Shown here one piece after another: positions 32,024 through 40,273 of a stretch of DNA of 64,000 nucleotides. Position 1 is the first letter of the stretch; each line of letters begins with the position of its first letter. The DNA is from MED-G105 sp965263305 (GTDB taxonomy: Bacteria > Pseudomonadota > Alphaproteobacteria > Caulobacterales > Parvularculaceae): contig OZ253666.1 of NCBI GenBank assembly GCA_965263305.1, forward strand, positions 372,001 through 436,000, read 5' to 3'. Made by a program: the position numbers and the translations under genes. The notes beneath the pieces were generated by a model that was given only the letters and a program-made list of their open reading frames with translations, was not told the origin of the DNA and searched no databases.

Positions 32024-33391
32024 ATGTTCGATAGTATCATATGGAAAATAGAATCAAATGCCCACGACCTAGAAATAGAGTGGCGTAAGGTCGGCTATGA
32101 TCATGATATGTTTACAGAATTGGCGGTTGAATTTCTAAAAAAATTGAATCTTCACCAAGACATTACGCTGGCGTCTTTGCTTGCTTGGGATCTCACAACC
32201 ACGGAACACGAGCGATATAGAGCTACCGGCTTTGGCCAACCGGCAATACGCCTTTATTCTCATTCATTGTTTTTTATCGAAGCCCTTCCTTGGCTGGAAT
32301 CGACAACATCAATTCACGAACATTCGTTTTCAGGCGCTTTTCAGGTTTTAGAGGGAAGCTCTCTTCAAAGCCGTTGGCGCTTCATTGAAGAATCACGAAT
32401 GGGTCGTACAATGAAAATTGGTGACGTGACATTAAGGGACTGGGAATTGCTTAAAGCTGGCGATGTACGTCCAATTTATCAAGGCGTAGAGTCGGCACAC
32501 GCCCTTTTTCATTTGCAATACCCATCGCTAAGCCTCGTCATTCGCACCCTCGGTCCATCTAAAGGAATACTGCAATATGATTACGTCGGCCGGCGATTAG
32601 CAATACCATTTACAAGCCCGGTCCATAGCGATAGTGCGGTGACAAACAAATACCAACAAAGTTTAAATACGGCCTATAAGACACAGAGCTTGGATGATTT
32701 TGAAAACCTATTTGAGAGTTTCATTGCTACGCGCGACGAAGAAACCATCTTGCGAACGCTCTTTTCAATTTCATGGCTTGAAGAATTAGGCAAAACAAAA
32801 GAACGACTTGCACGTTTAGAAACAATGCTGAACAATCGTTCAATCACTAAAAATAGCAATGTTATTTTGTCGGCACTGAAAGATCGGTACAGTGATCGCG
32901 ACACACTAGCACTTAGACGTCGATACCAAAGCGCGAAACACCGTTTGTTTTTCGGCATGGTGAATTTGATTAAATCGAAATCTGCAATCTTGCAGGCATT
33001 CGCGGAGTTTTTGCCGACCGACACACCGGAAGTATCTTTGTTCGATCTATTGATCGATATGATAGAGATTTCGGAAAATGGTGGGGCGGAAATTCTCGGC
33101 GTTAATATCGAACGTGACGACGACAACCCCATGATCAGCACGCCCGAAGAGATTTGGAGAGCCGTTTTAAATGCTATCATCCTCGATAACGCTACCGACC
33201 CTTCCGCCTTCAACAACGCTTTAGAGGCGCATCTTCCCGAGCAGGACGTGAGTCAATTCTCCGCAGAATTCGAAGCACTAAGGCAGATGTTGCAGCGCTC
33301 CGACTATTTTGGTTTTTTGTTCAATGAAGAAGCGACACCCAGCGTATCTTCCCGTGCGATGGATCCCGCCCGCACGTTAGTCAACGCTTAA
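32024..33391 (+). CDS. Unrecognised 455-aa protein with three-His cupin-like motif
   Basis: Start ATG 32024 with GGGAG ribosome site. The N-terminal half (about residues 60-190) has a cupin-type metal site like that of cysteine dioxygenase: SIHEHSFSGAFQVLEGSS with His98 and His100, and later RPIYQGVESAHALFHLQYPS with His159 and His163. The C-terminal half (about 200-455) is all-helical, with no motif I know. No signal peptide or membrane helix. It follows the double-glycine peptide gene in the same direction and the two are flanked by unrelated genes, so it is the natural candidate for modifying the peptide (an oxidation is plausible from the three-His iron site). Both the enzyme function and the pairing are inference. 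Confidence 0.65.
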   Translation: MFDSIIWKIESNAHDLEIEWRKVGYDHDMFTELAVEFLKKLNLHQDITLASLLAWDLTTTEHERYRATGFGQPAIRLYSHSLFFIEALPWLESTTSIHEHSFSGAFQVLEGSSLQSRWRFIEESRMGRTMKIGDVTLRDWELLKAGDVRPIYQGVESAHALFHLQYPSLSLVIRTLGPSKGILQYDYVGRRLAIPFTSPVHSDSAVTNKYQQSLNTAYKTQSLDDFENLFESFIATRDEETILRTLFSISWLEELGKTKERLARLETMLNNRSITKNSNVILSALKDRYSDRDTLALRRRYQSAKHRLFFGMVNLIKSKSAILQAFAEFLPTDTPEVSLFDLLIDMIEISENGGAEILGVNIERDDDNPMISTPEEIWRAVLNAIILDNATDPSAFNNALEAHLPEQDVSQFSAEFEALRQMLQRSDYFGFLFNEEATPSVSSRAMDPARTLVNA

Positions 33392-33440
33392 ACCACCCGC
33401 CGCTTGATTAACACGGTGAAGCGGCTCAACCGGTAATTCC

Positions 33441-33471
33441 CAAAAAGACGGGCGCCGCCGAAGCGCCGCCC
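33441..33471 (-). terminator. Intrinsic terminator of the CHRD-protein gene
   Basis: On the minus strand GGGCGGCGC-TTCG-GCGGCGCCC forms a 9-bp stem with one mismatch and a stable TTCG loop, followed by GTCTTTTTGGG. It lies 35 bases beyond the CHRD gene stop. Confidence 0.82.
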
Positions 33472-33505
33472 GCCCTGTTAGGGTTACGATACCAATCCCA
33501 GAGAC

Positions 33506-34066
33506 TTAGTCGTCGTTCCGCAGGCGGCGACGCACCGGCTCGAGCCGTTCAACCTGGCCCCGTAATTCGCCCGACGGGACAGCGGTTGTGTGAAGATTGT
33601 AGTAGATGCCGCCATTGTTGATTTCGTCGACCAAATCTCTGACCGAGTAAATGCCGCATGGGCCGCCATCGGCGGGAAAGTCGCGGTTACGGATGGTCGC
33701 CACCACGCGGTTAGAGTCAAGCGTTGCAAATTCGCTATTATCGTTGGCTACGGCGACAAGATCGATCAACCCGAGGGCGATTGGGCCATTTTGTCCGGCC
33801 ACGTTGCAATGCAAATGGAGGCGCGTGAAGGCGCCATCAAGATTGCTAAACGTGAATTTAAATTCAGCCCGACGCCGGTTACTTTCGACTTGGATAATGC
33901 CATTGGCAAATCCATTTGAGACAACCGGCGGCACTTCCTGGTCGCCTTCAAGAACGGTTTTCGACCCCACCATAAAGCGAACGTCATTTCTGTCATCTGC
34001 CAACGCTGATGTTGCAGGCAAGCTCAGCATGGCAGCGATCAATAGGCTTCTAATCATGGTCTTCAC
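33506..34066 (-). CDS. Secreted CHRD-domain protein
   Basis: 186-aa protein with a Sec signal peptide (MIRSLLIAAMLSLPATSALA, about residues 4-23) and one CHRD domain: LEGDQEVPPVVSNGFANGII, then FTRLHLHCNVAGQNGPIALG and GIYYNLHTTAVPSGELRGQV. CHRD domains occur in secreted bacterial proteins and in animal chordin; the bacterial function is not established. Own terminator downstream, so monocistronic. Confidence 0.87.
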   Translation of the reverse strand: MKTMIRSLLIAAMLSLPATSALADDRNDVRFMVGSKTVLEGDQEVPPVVSNGFANGIIQVESNRRRAEFKFTFSNLDGAFTRLHLHCNVAGQNGPIALGLIDLVAVANDNSEFATLDSNRVVATIRNRDFPADGGPCGIYSVRDLVDEINNGGIYYNLHTTAVPSGELRGQVERLEPVRRRLRNDD

Positions 34067-34348
34067 TTTCCAAAGTTATGTTGACGAGCCCCTTCCCTCA
34101 CTCTCCGGACGGTCGAAAAAGCGGAGAAAAATGCTCAAGACCACTCTTTGACGGCTCATGGCGGGCGACGGTTCATTAAAAATCAAGATTTTGTTAACGA
34201 TGATTATCGCGCGATTGAGCCGCCTTTGGGCGCACGGCCCTTTTGTCGGCGACACGAAAGTGCTTTTAGAATCGACACTTCGTCAAACACGGCCTAACAA
34301 ATTGATTTTTGCTTTTAAGAGACATGTCTCTGGATTACCGCTGGCCTC

Positions 34349-34867
34349 ATGGAACAGACACGCGACGTCACGATCACCTATTTGCAGCAAACCGATAAGC
34401 CGAGCTTCGCCGCCATTGCAAAACCTCATGGGCAAACGGCGATCCTGCGCGTTCTCGAGCCGCCGATCCATTATTATCGCTACCTGTATGACGTTGTCGG
34501 GTCATCCTATTATTGGAGCAGTCGTAAACTCCTCACCGACGACGCCCTTATCCAGGTTATTCATGACCCGAACACCTATATCTATGTCCTTTATATGAAT
34601 GGATCACCCGCCGGGTTTTCAGAGTTCGATCGCCGCGACCCCCAAGACGTGGAAATAAAATTCTTCGGCCTTGCGCCAGAATTCACTGGGAAAGGGCTTA
34701 GCCGCTGGTTTTTGGCGCAAATTCTCGACCTGATCTGGGGCTTTGCGCCCAAGAGAGTGCGTCTGGAGACATGCACCCTTGATCATCCAGCAGCCTTACC
34801 CCTGTACCAAAAGATGGGATTTACGGTATTTGATCAGCGCAAAGGAAGCATCGACGTCTCCGGCTAG
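34349..34867 (+). CDS. GNAT-family N-acetyltransferase
   Basis: 172-aa protein with the GNAT core: YIYVLYMNGSPAGFSEFD (beta4), VEIKFFGLAPEFTGKGLSRW (acetyl-CoA loop, here PEFTGKGL in place of Q/RxxGxG/A) and VRLETCTLDHPAALPLYQKM with GFTVF at the end. Substrate unknown. ATG start at 34349; the 280 bases upstream show no other gene. Confidence 0.85.
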   Translation: MEQTRDVTITYLQQTDKPSFAAIAKPHGQTAILRVLEPPIHYYRYLYDVVGSSYYWSSRKLLTDDALIQVIHDPNTYIYVLYMNGSPAGFSEFDRRDPQDVEIKFFGLAPEFTGKGLSRWFLAQILDLIWGFAPKRVRLETCTLDHPAALPLYQKMGFTVFDQRKGSIDVSG

Positions 34868-34978
34868 CGGCCCTTGCCAACCACGATGGAGACGCCTGGG
34901 GCGTTAATGAAGCAGCCACGAGTGGTGCGTTCCATCGCACTAGGACCAAAACAGTAGGACGAGAGCAAAAACTATCCC

Positions 34979-36145
34979 ATGAAGGAGCCGACAAAACTCA
35001 TCGCGGCGGGCCGCCCCCACCGACGGCCGAACCACCCGGTAAACCATCCGGTTGAACGCGCCTCCACCCTTCTTTTTCCGACCTATGACGATTACACGGC
35101 GGGGCGCGCTTCGATCGCCTATGGGCGGCTAGGCACCAGCACCCATCGCGCGCTGGAAGAGGCGATCACAAGCCTTGAGGGCGGCGTGGAAACGCGCCTG
35201 GCGTCTTCCGGGTTGCAAGCCTGTGTCGCGTCCATTTTGGCTTTTGTCGGCGCCGGCGATCACGTGCTCATCACGGACGCCGCCTACGATCCCACGCGAA
35301 AATTCGCCCTGCGGTTTTTAAATCGCTTTGGCGTGGACGTGGTTTTTTACGACCCTCAGATTGGCGAAGGTATCGCTGATCTGATGACGGACAAAACCAA
35401 GGTGATCTTTGCTGAAAGCCCAGGCTCTCTAACCTTTGAAGTACAGGATATTCCGGCCCTCGCCAAAGCCGCGCGCGCTGGCGGCGCGAAACTTATCGTC
35501 GATAACACCTGGTCTGGCGGGGTTTACTTCAAACCCCTCGCCCACGGCGCAGATGTCAGCGTGCAAGCCGCCACGAAATATCTCGTGGGCCATTCCGACT
35601 GCCTCATGGGGGCGATCACCAGCGCCGATGAGGCGACCGCGAAGGCGATCTTTATGGCGCTCTTGCAACTGGGCTCTAACGTATCCGCTGACGACGCCTA
35701 TCTGACCCTGCGCGGCATGCGCACCCTCAGCACCCGAATGCCGCGCCATCAGGAAAATGGCTTGGCCCTCGCAAAATGGCTGGCGAAGAGGCCGGAAGTC
35801 GCAACCGTGTTGCACCCAGCGCTCAAGAGCTGTCCGGGTCATGATTTATGGAAGCGCGATTTCACCGGCGCATCGGGCCTATTCGGCGTGATCTTGGAGC
35901 CGACGCCGCTGGGCGCGATTAAAGCATTCTGCAACGACTTTCGGCTGTTCGGCATGGGCTTTTCCTGGGGCGGGTTTGAGAGCCTTTGTATTCACGTCGA
36001 CCCTGCAAAGGACCGCACCGCCACCCCATGGACCCAAGAAGGACCCGTGCTGCGGTTTCACGCCGGGCTTGAAGACGTGAATGATTTGATTACGGATTTG
36101 GAGCATGCTTTTCTCGCAATGAAGCGCGCGAAAGATACTAGCTAA
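34979..36145 (+). CDS. metC: Cystathionine beta-lyase
   Basis: 388-aa PLP enzyme that cleaves cystathionine to homocysteine, pyruvate and ammonia for methionine synthesis. It has the family sequence STLLFPTYDDYTAG, IAYGRLGTSTHRALEEAI, ALASSGLQA-like LASSGLQACVASI, DNTWSGGVYFKPLAHG and the PLP lysine in VQAATKYLVGHSDCLMG. The C-terminal FSWGGFESLCI supports MetC rather than gamma-synthase. It lies in a stretch containing a second cysteine synthase, but is not in an operon with it. Confidence 0.93.
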   Translation: MKEPTKLIAAGRPHRRPNHPVNHPVERASTLLFPTYDDYTAGRASIAYGRLGTSTHRALEEAITSLEGGVETRLASSGLQACVASILAFVGAGDHVLITDAAYDPTRKFALRFLNRFGVDVVFYDPQIGEGIADLMTDKTKVIFAESPGSLTFEVQDIPALAKAARAGGAKLIVDNTWSGGVYFKPLAHGADVSVQAATKYLVGHSDCLMGAITSADEATAKAIFMALLQLGSNVSADDAYLTLRGMRTLSTRMPRHQENGLALAKWLAKRPEVATVLHPALKSCPGHDLWKRDFTGASGLFGVILEPTPLGAIKAFCNDFRLFGMGFSWGGFESLCIHVDPAKDRTATPWTQEGPVLRFHAGLEDVNDLITDLEHAFLAMKRAKDTS

Positions 36146-36193
36146 AACGACCATCATGGCATGGCGCAATCGATACGCCGTTTGGAGAGTGAC

Positions 36194-36508
36194 ATGAAGC
36201 AACTGCCCCCACCTGCCCTTGGATTGATCGCCTTGCTATCAGGGTGTCAAACAATGGGCCCGAATGGTGGAAAACTCATCCGCATCGAAACGATGCCGCC
36301 GGGCGCGATTGTGAGCATTCAAAATGCTGGCGAATGCGAAACGCCCTGCACAATCGAACTTGATGGTCCGCGGCGGGTGAATCTCGCGCGCATTGGGTAT
36401 AAGAAAAAAGAAATCTACGTCACCCTTGATAAAAGCCGCGTGCGTGTCGATTTGGAGCCCGTCGCGCCAACAGCCGATGTCGACGCGCAATCGTTGCCAG
36501 AGCTTTGA
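36194..36508 (+). CDS. Small PEGA-domain lipoprotein
   Basis: 104-aa lipoprotein from ATG 36194, preceded by GGAGAG. The lipobox is LLSGC (cleavage before Cys). The mature part is a single PEGA-type domain: RIETMPPGAIVSIQNAGECE, TPCTIELDG and RIGYKKKEIYVTLDKS. Such domains are thought to bind surface or envelope components. A larger protein with a related domain is at 52739-53560. Confidence 0.78.
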   Translation: MKQLPPPALGLIALLSGCQTMGPNGGKLIRIETMPPGAIVSIQNAGECETPCTIELDGPRRVNLARIGYKKKEIYVTLDKSRVRVDLEPVAPTADVDAQSLPEL

Positions 36509-36790
36509 CCCCACCAACGTTTTTAATACACTGTTAAGTAAATGATCGGTTGGCGGTTTCGTTCGGACCACCAAACACGCAGAAGGCCGGCATTGCTAAG
36601 GCAGAATAAAAAATAAACCGCTCGACATTCCTAGGTTTTTCGGGGCATTCGCGAACCCCGGCGTAAAATTTAACTATTCCCGATAATTTTATCGATCCAC
36701 TCGACGATTTAAACCCTTTTCTCTCCACAAATTAGAAAAAATTAGGGCGCCCTCTCTTCAAGGGTAAGACCCGGCGAACCACACCCCCCG
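36509..36790. other. Intergenic region, AT-rich
   Basis: No gene visible. Holds a small hairpin CGGGG...TTCGCGAA...CCCCG near 36638-36661 without a T-run. The structured leader of the pilus genes begins after it. Confidence 0.5.
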
Positions 36791-36900
36791 TGCTTTGTTT
36801 CGCCGCCGAGGAGGCGACGCAAAGAGCTACACCTACCCGTTCCAACCGGCTAATCGGGCTGAGTAACCTCTCCCGTTCTGCGTTCGGAATATTCATCAAC
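36791..36900 (+). ncRNA. Structured leader upstream of the Tad pilus genes (possible riboswitch)
   Basis: CTTTG-TT-TCGCC-GCCGAGGA-GGCGA-CG-CAAAG (36793 to about 36825) folds into a two-part hairpin. It is followed by an ordered C/G-rich stretch with ACCCG...CGGGC and CCGGCTAATCGGG pairings. The segment GACGCAAAG followed by CTA and later TCGGGCTG...TAACC recalls the c-di-GMP-I (GEMM) class, but the hairpin before it does not match the known GNRA-capped arm, so the resemblance may be chance. It precedes the tadG start by about 200 bases. Confidence 0.3.
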
Positions 36901-37104
36901 GAATGCGTGTTTGAGCAAGTGAATTCCGATGATGGGCAACCGGTGAAAAACGGCCATCACTCGGTGTTACATCAGGATAATTATCACGCCAATTTTCTAT
37001 CGAAGATCGGAATTCTTCAAATTAACCAATTTTTTGTCCGAAAAATTAATGATCCTGGGAAATTATGGAGCGTGCAAATACGCGCTCTGCATTAGGGTCA
37101 TCGG

Positions 37105-38562
37105 GTGGAAAACAAAATGCATTGCCGGTTTTTTAAAAATCGCTCCGGGAATATCTCTCTGATAGCTGGGCTGCTTTTGGTGCCGGTCCTGCTTATCGCT
37201 GGGGCGGGCATCGACTACATGCGCATCGTTTCGGCGAAATCAAAACTACAATCCGCCCTGGACGGCGCGGCGCTAGCCGCGGCATCCCTTTCGAACAATC
37301 AAGATCCAAATATTGTCGTTACGGAATATGTTCGATCAAATCTAAAAAATGACCCTGAATTGGCGAGTTTGGTGACGGTTACGACAACGCCCGCTTCCAA
37401 TAACTCATCCAATCAACGCACGATTGGCGTGACAGCGCAGGCGGACCTTCCAACTCATTTTCTGAAACTGGCCGGTTTTGACACTCTTTCGGTCAGTGTG
37501 ACGAGCCAGTCTCACCAATCTGCAACCAGTATCGAAATTTCCTTGGCGGTTGACATCTCCAGTTCGATGGGCGGGGCCAAGTTACAAGCGTTGAAAGATG
37601 CTGCTAATTCATTCGTTGATGAGATCTTCGATGATGGTGGCACGAGAATTTCGGTTAATCTGATCCCCTTTGGCGGCTCGGTAAACTTAGGTGATCTTTA
37701 CGATGATGTTGTCGTCACTGAAGCAAGCGCGACGGTCGAGCCAACAGCAAGCGCATATCCTGACGATGCCCTGGGCATTGTGAACGGTAGTTTTCGGTGG
37801 CCGGCCGTCGGCAATGCATGCGTCGAAATGCGTGAAGAAGACTTCGATGCATCAAGAATCCCAAACAACTCTAGGTCTCAAGTACCGCCGTTCTGGATAT
37901 GGTGGAACAACCACCCATGGTGCCCCGCCGAAACAAGCGCGGTGGTGGCCAATTCGAATAACGTCAATACACTGAAAAATAGAATAAGAGACTTGACCCT
38001 TTCCGATGGAACAGGACTTGATATCGCGGTGGCTTGGGGATTAAAGATGCTGTCCCCCGCCTATCGGGGCTATCTGGGCGGGGATTTTTCAGACCGTCCA
38101 GGGGACTACGATCCTGCAACGCGAACGAAAATCTTGGTGATTATGTCAGATGGCAGGGTCGCTAAGCAAGTGCGCCCATTGGACCCCACAATTGGCAATC
38201 TTCATGTCGATGCCGGATTGGTCAACAAAGCGCCAACGGTAACCCCAAACCACCATCAAGGAAACACCGGGTACAACCAAAATCGCCTTAACAATACGCC
38301 ATATCCGGCTGGGGATATTAGCGATACAGTAAATGATCACACGGGCATTGGACATTTCAAGAAACTCTGTGGGCTAGCGGCGGCTGACGATATCATCGTA
38401 TATACCGTTGGCTTTCAAATCATGGCGAACAGCGTTGCCGATCAAACACTGGCAGACTGCGCGACAGATCCAAGCAAATATTACTTCGTTGAATCCCTCG
38501 ACATTAAATCTGCATTCAAATCTATCGCCGCGACGATTACGGCGCTGAGGCTATCAGCATAG
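37105..38562 (+). CDS. tadG: Tad/Flp pilus assembly protein TadG (TadE-like N-terminus plus VWA domain)
   Basis: 485-aa membrane-anchored protein. The N-terminus is a TadE/TadG-like helix (FKNRSGNISLIAGLLLVPVLLIAGAGIDYM in the region 9-38). A VWA domain follows from about residue 145 with the MIDAS motif DISSSMGG. Cysteines (VGNACVEM, HPWCPAE, KKLCGLA, LADCATD) suggest extracytoplasmic disulfides. GTG start 37105; ATG 37117 possible. Two TadE-like genes follow at 20- and 16-base gaps, so the three form a pilus operon. The main tad motor and secretin genes are not in the window. Confidence 0.85.
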   Translation: MENKMHCRFFKNRSGNISLIAGLLLVPVLLIAGAGIDYMRIVSAKSKLQSALDGAALAAASLSNNQDPNIVVTEYVRSNLKNDPELASLVTVTTTPASNNSSNQRTIGVTAQADLPTHFLKLAGFDTLSVSVTSQSHQSATSIEISLAVDISSSMGGAKLQALKDAANSFVDEIFDDGGTRISVNLIPFGGSVNLGDLYDDVVVTEASATVEPTASAYPDDALGIVNGSFRWPAVGNACVEMREEDFDASRIPNNSRSQVPPFWIWWNNHPWCPAETSAVVANSNNVNTLKNRIRDLTLSDGTGLDIAVAWGLKMLSPAYRGYLGGDFSDRPGDYDPATRTKILVIMSDGRVAKQVRPLDPTIGNLHVDAGLVNKAPTVTPNHHQGNTGYNQNRLNNTPYPAGDISDTVNDHTGIGHFKKLCGLAAADDIIVYTVGFQIMANSVADQTLADCATDPSKYYFVESLDIKSAFKSIAATITALRLSA

Positions 38563-38582
38563 GCGGGTTTAGCAAAACGACG

Positions 38583-39131
38583 ATGTTTCTATTCTGTTTA
38601 GTCATTCGCCGCTTGACCCATGATACTCGAGGGGCGGCCGCGTTAGAATTTGCGATAACCGGCCCGTTATTTATTGCCCTGATCTTGGCGATGATCGAAA
38701 CGGGTGTCGTGACAATGAAGATTGCCCTTCTCGACAATGCCGTGGCTGAAGCGGCAAGGATCGTTTATACTGGCGGGCTTAACGGCAGCACAACCGGGCA
38801 ATCGGACCTAGAGGATTTCATCTGTAAAAAAGCTGTATTGTTCTCTCGGTGCAAAGAAAATATCGTCATTGAACTGACACCAATTGGGCAATTTAACAAT
38901 CAGCCGAACACCGCACCAACATGTTTCGATTCAACAGGCAGCGTCGATGTAAAACCCGTCACCGCTTTCAATGCAGGAGCGCGGTCTGAAGTGATGTTTA
39001 TGCGCGTTTGCATGACAACCGCGGTTATCACGCCAGGGTTAGGCGCCGGCGTCGGATTGAGGAAAAGCAATCTAAATCCAAACCGTCGACAGATAATCAC
39101 TCAATCGGCGTTCTTGAACGAACCATTTTAG
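38583..39131 (+). CDS. TadE-like pilus protein
   Basis: 182-aa pseudopilin-like protein. The TadE signature is RGAAALEFAITGPLFIALILAMIETG (residues about 17-42), with the Glu of the prepilin-type helix, followed by a soluble extracytoplasmic part with cysteines (FICKK, SRCKEN, PTCFD, RVCMTT). Second gene of the tadG operon. Confidence 0.85.
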   Translation: MFLFCLVIRRLTHDTRGAAALEFAITGPLFIALILAMIETGVVTMKIALLDNAVAEAARIVYTGGLNGSTTGQSDLEDFICKKAVLFSRCKENIVIELTPIGQFNNQPNTAPTCFDSTGSVDVKPVTAFNAGARSEVMFMRVCMTTAVITPGLGAGVGLRKSNLNPNRRQIITQSAFLNEPF

Positions 39132-39147
39132 CGTATGCTGGGAATTC

Positions 39148-39756
39148 ATGAAACAGATTAGTCGCATAAAGAGCTTATCTACCAATACATCCGGAACCGC
39201 TTCGATAGAATTCGCGTTCATTGCGCCGGTTTTCATCCTGCTGTTTCTGGGGTCATTCGTGCTCTTTGACACCATTCGGGCTAAACGTATTGTATCGAAT
39301 TCCACAATCGTTGTTTCGGACCTCGTTACGCGCCTCGTAGAAGTTGACGAGACAACACTCCAAGATGTCTATACGGCTGGCGATGCGTTGTTGGGTGAGT
39401 TCCGCGACAATTCTTCCATCGACTATACGATTACAAGCGTCACCAACCCTCTGGGAAATCAGGACGACCCTGTGGTTGTTTGGAGTCGGTCAACCGACAG
39501 CGCGCTTGTTGTTGAGACCGCTGATCTTCAGGCGTTCGATCTTCCGAGCATGAACGACGGCGAAACAATGATCTTGGTCCAAGCGGAAGGGACCGTGAAG
39601 CCAAAACTCAGTTTCACATCGAGTTTGCTGGGCCGGATTGGCATGGGCGCATCAATTGATGTCGACGAAGTCGTGACGCGCCGCCCCCGGCTGGTGAGAG
39701 AGATCTGCCTTCACAATGCCAATGACAGTGTGATTTGCAGCAACACCCACACATAA
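39148..39756 (+). CDS. Second TadE/TadF-like pilus protein
   Basis: 202-aa protein with the same type of N-terminal helix (GTASIEFAFIAPVFILLFLGSF, key residues IEFAF) and a beta-rich soluble domain ending with two cysteines (REICLHN, SVICSN). Third gene of the pilus operon; the next 120 bases carry the B12 promoter. Confidence 0.82.
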   Translation: MKQISRIKSLSTNTSGTASIEFAFIAPVFILLFLGSFVLFDTIRAKRIVSNSTIVVSDLVTRLVEVDETTLQDVYTAGDALLGEFRDNSSIDYTITSVTNPLGNQDDPVVVWSRSTDSALVVETADLQAFDLPSMNDGETMILVQAEGTVKPKLSFTSSLLGRIGMGASIDVDEVVTRRPRLVREICLHNANDSVICSNTHT

Positions 39757-39872
39757 TTTCGCTGAGCTAACCTCAACACGGCGACTTACGTTACTGGCTT
39801 GAGGATTAAAAGTTGACGAAAACGCACGCAATCGACCGCGCGTTTTACGGTCAAAGCAAGCTTTCAATTTAA

Positions 39873-39901
39873 TTGACAAACTCGCCTGCCCGCAGCATTG
39901 C
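39873..39901 (+). promoter_or_regulatory. Promoter of the B12 uptake operon
   Basis: A perfect -35 TTGACA (39873-39878) is followed after 17 bases by CATTGC (39896-39901), a weak -10. The expected start near 39908 coincides with the first paired bases of the riboswitch. Confidence 0.5.
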
Positions 39902-39904
39902 TGT

Positions 39905-40080
39905 TGGCAGGTGGCGCCCCGTAACGGGGCTAAGAGGGAAGCCGGTGGGAATCCGGCGCTGTACCCGCAACTGTTAGCTGGTAGCTGACGGCCAACAACG
40001 TCACTGGGGCATAGGCCATTTTGGCGCCTGCCCTGGGAAGACGGCCGGAAGCGTTGATCGGTGAGCCAGGAAACCTGCCA
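39905..40080 (+). promoter_or_regulatory. Cobalamin riboswitch
   Basis: All main elements of the B12 aptamer are present in order: GGCAGGT (closing stem), AGAGGGAAGCCGGTG, AATCCGGCGCTG, CCCGCAACTGT, CTGGGAAGACGG, and the B12-box-like GTGAGCCAGGAAACCTGCC, whose ACCTGCC pairs back with GGCAGGT. It lies about 190 bases upstream of the btuB start. Adenosylcobalamin binding would reduce expression of the uptake genes. Confidence 0.93.
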
Positions 40081-40273
40081 TCGCGTCGTTCGTCCGGAGG
40101 CCGGGAAGAGCTCTCCGAGGGCGGGAAGGTCAGACAGAACGCGTTGCACCTCTCCTTAGAAACGACATCGGAAAAACCTGGCCGCCCGCGTGATTTTTCA
40201 ATCATTGGGCCAACGATATCGTTTTGATACGCGCTATCCCCGACAGGCGGCATGGCGTGAGGAGAAGAAAGTC

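Noticed and set aside
36790..37095. 101-codon open frame in the leader of the Tad genes
   Set aside because: No ribosome site, mixed composition, and it overlaps a region with clear RNA hairpins.
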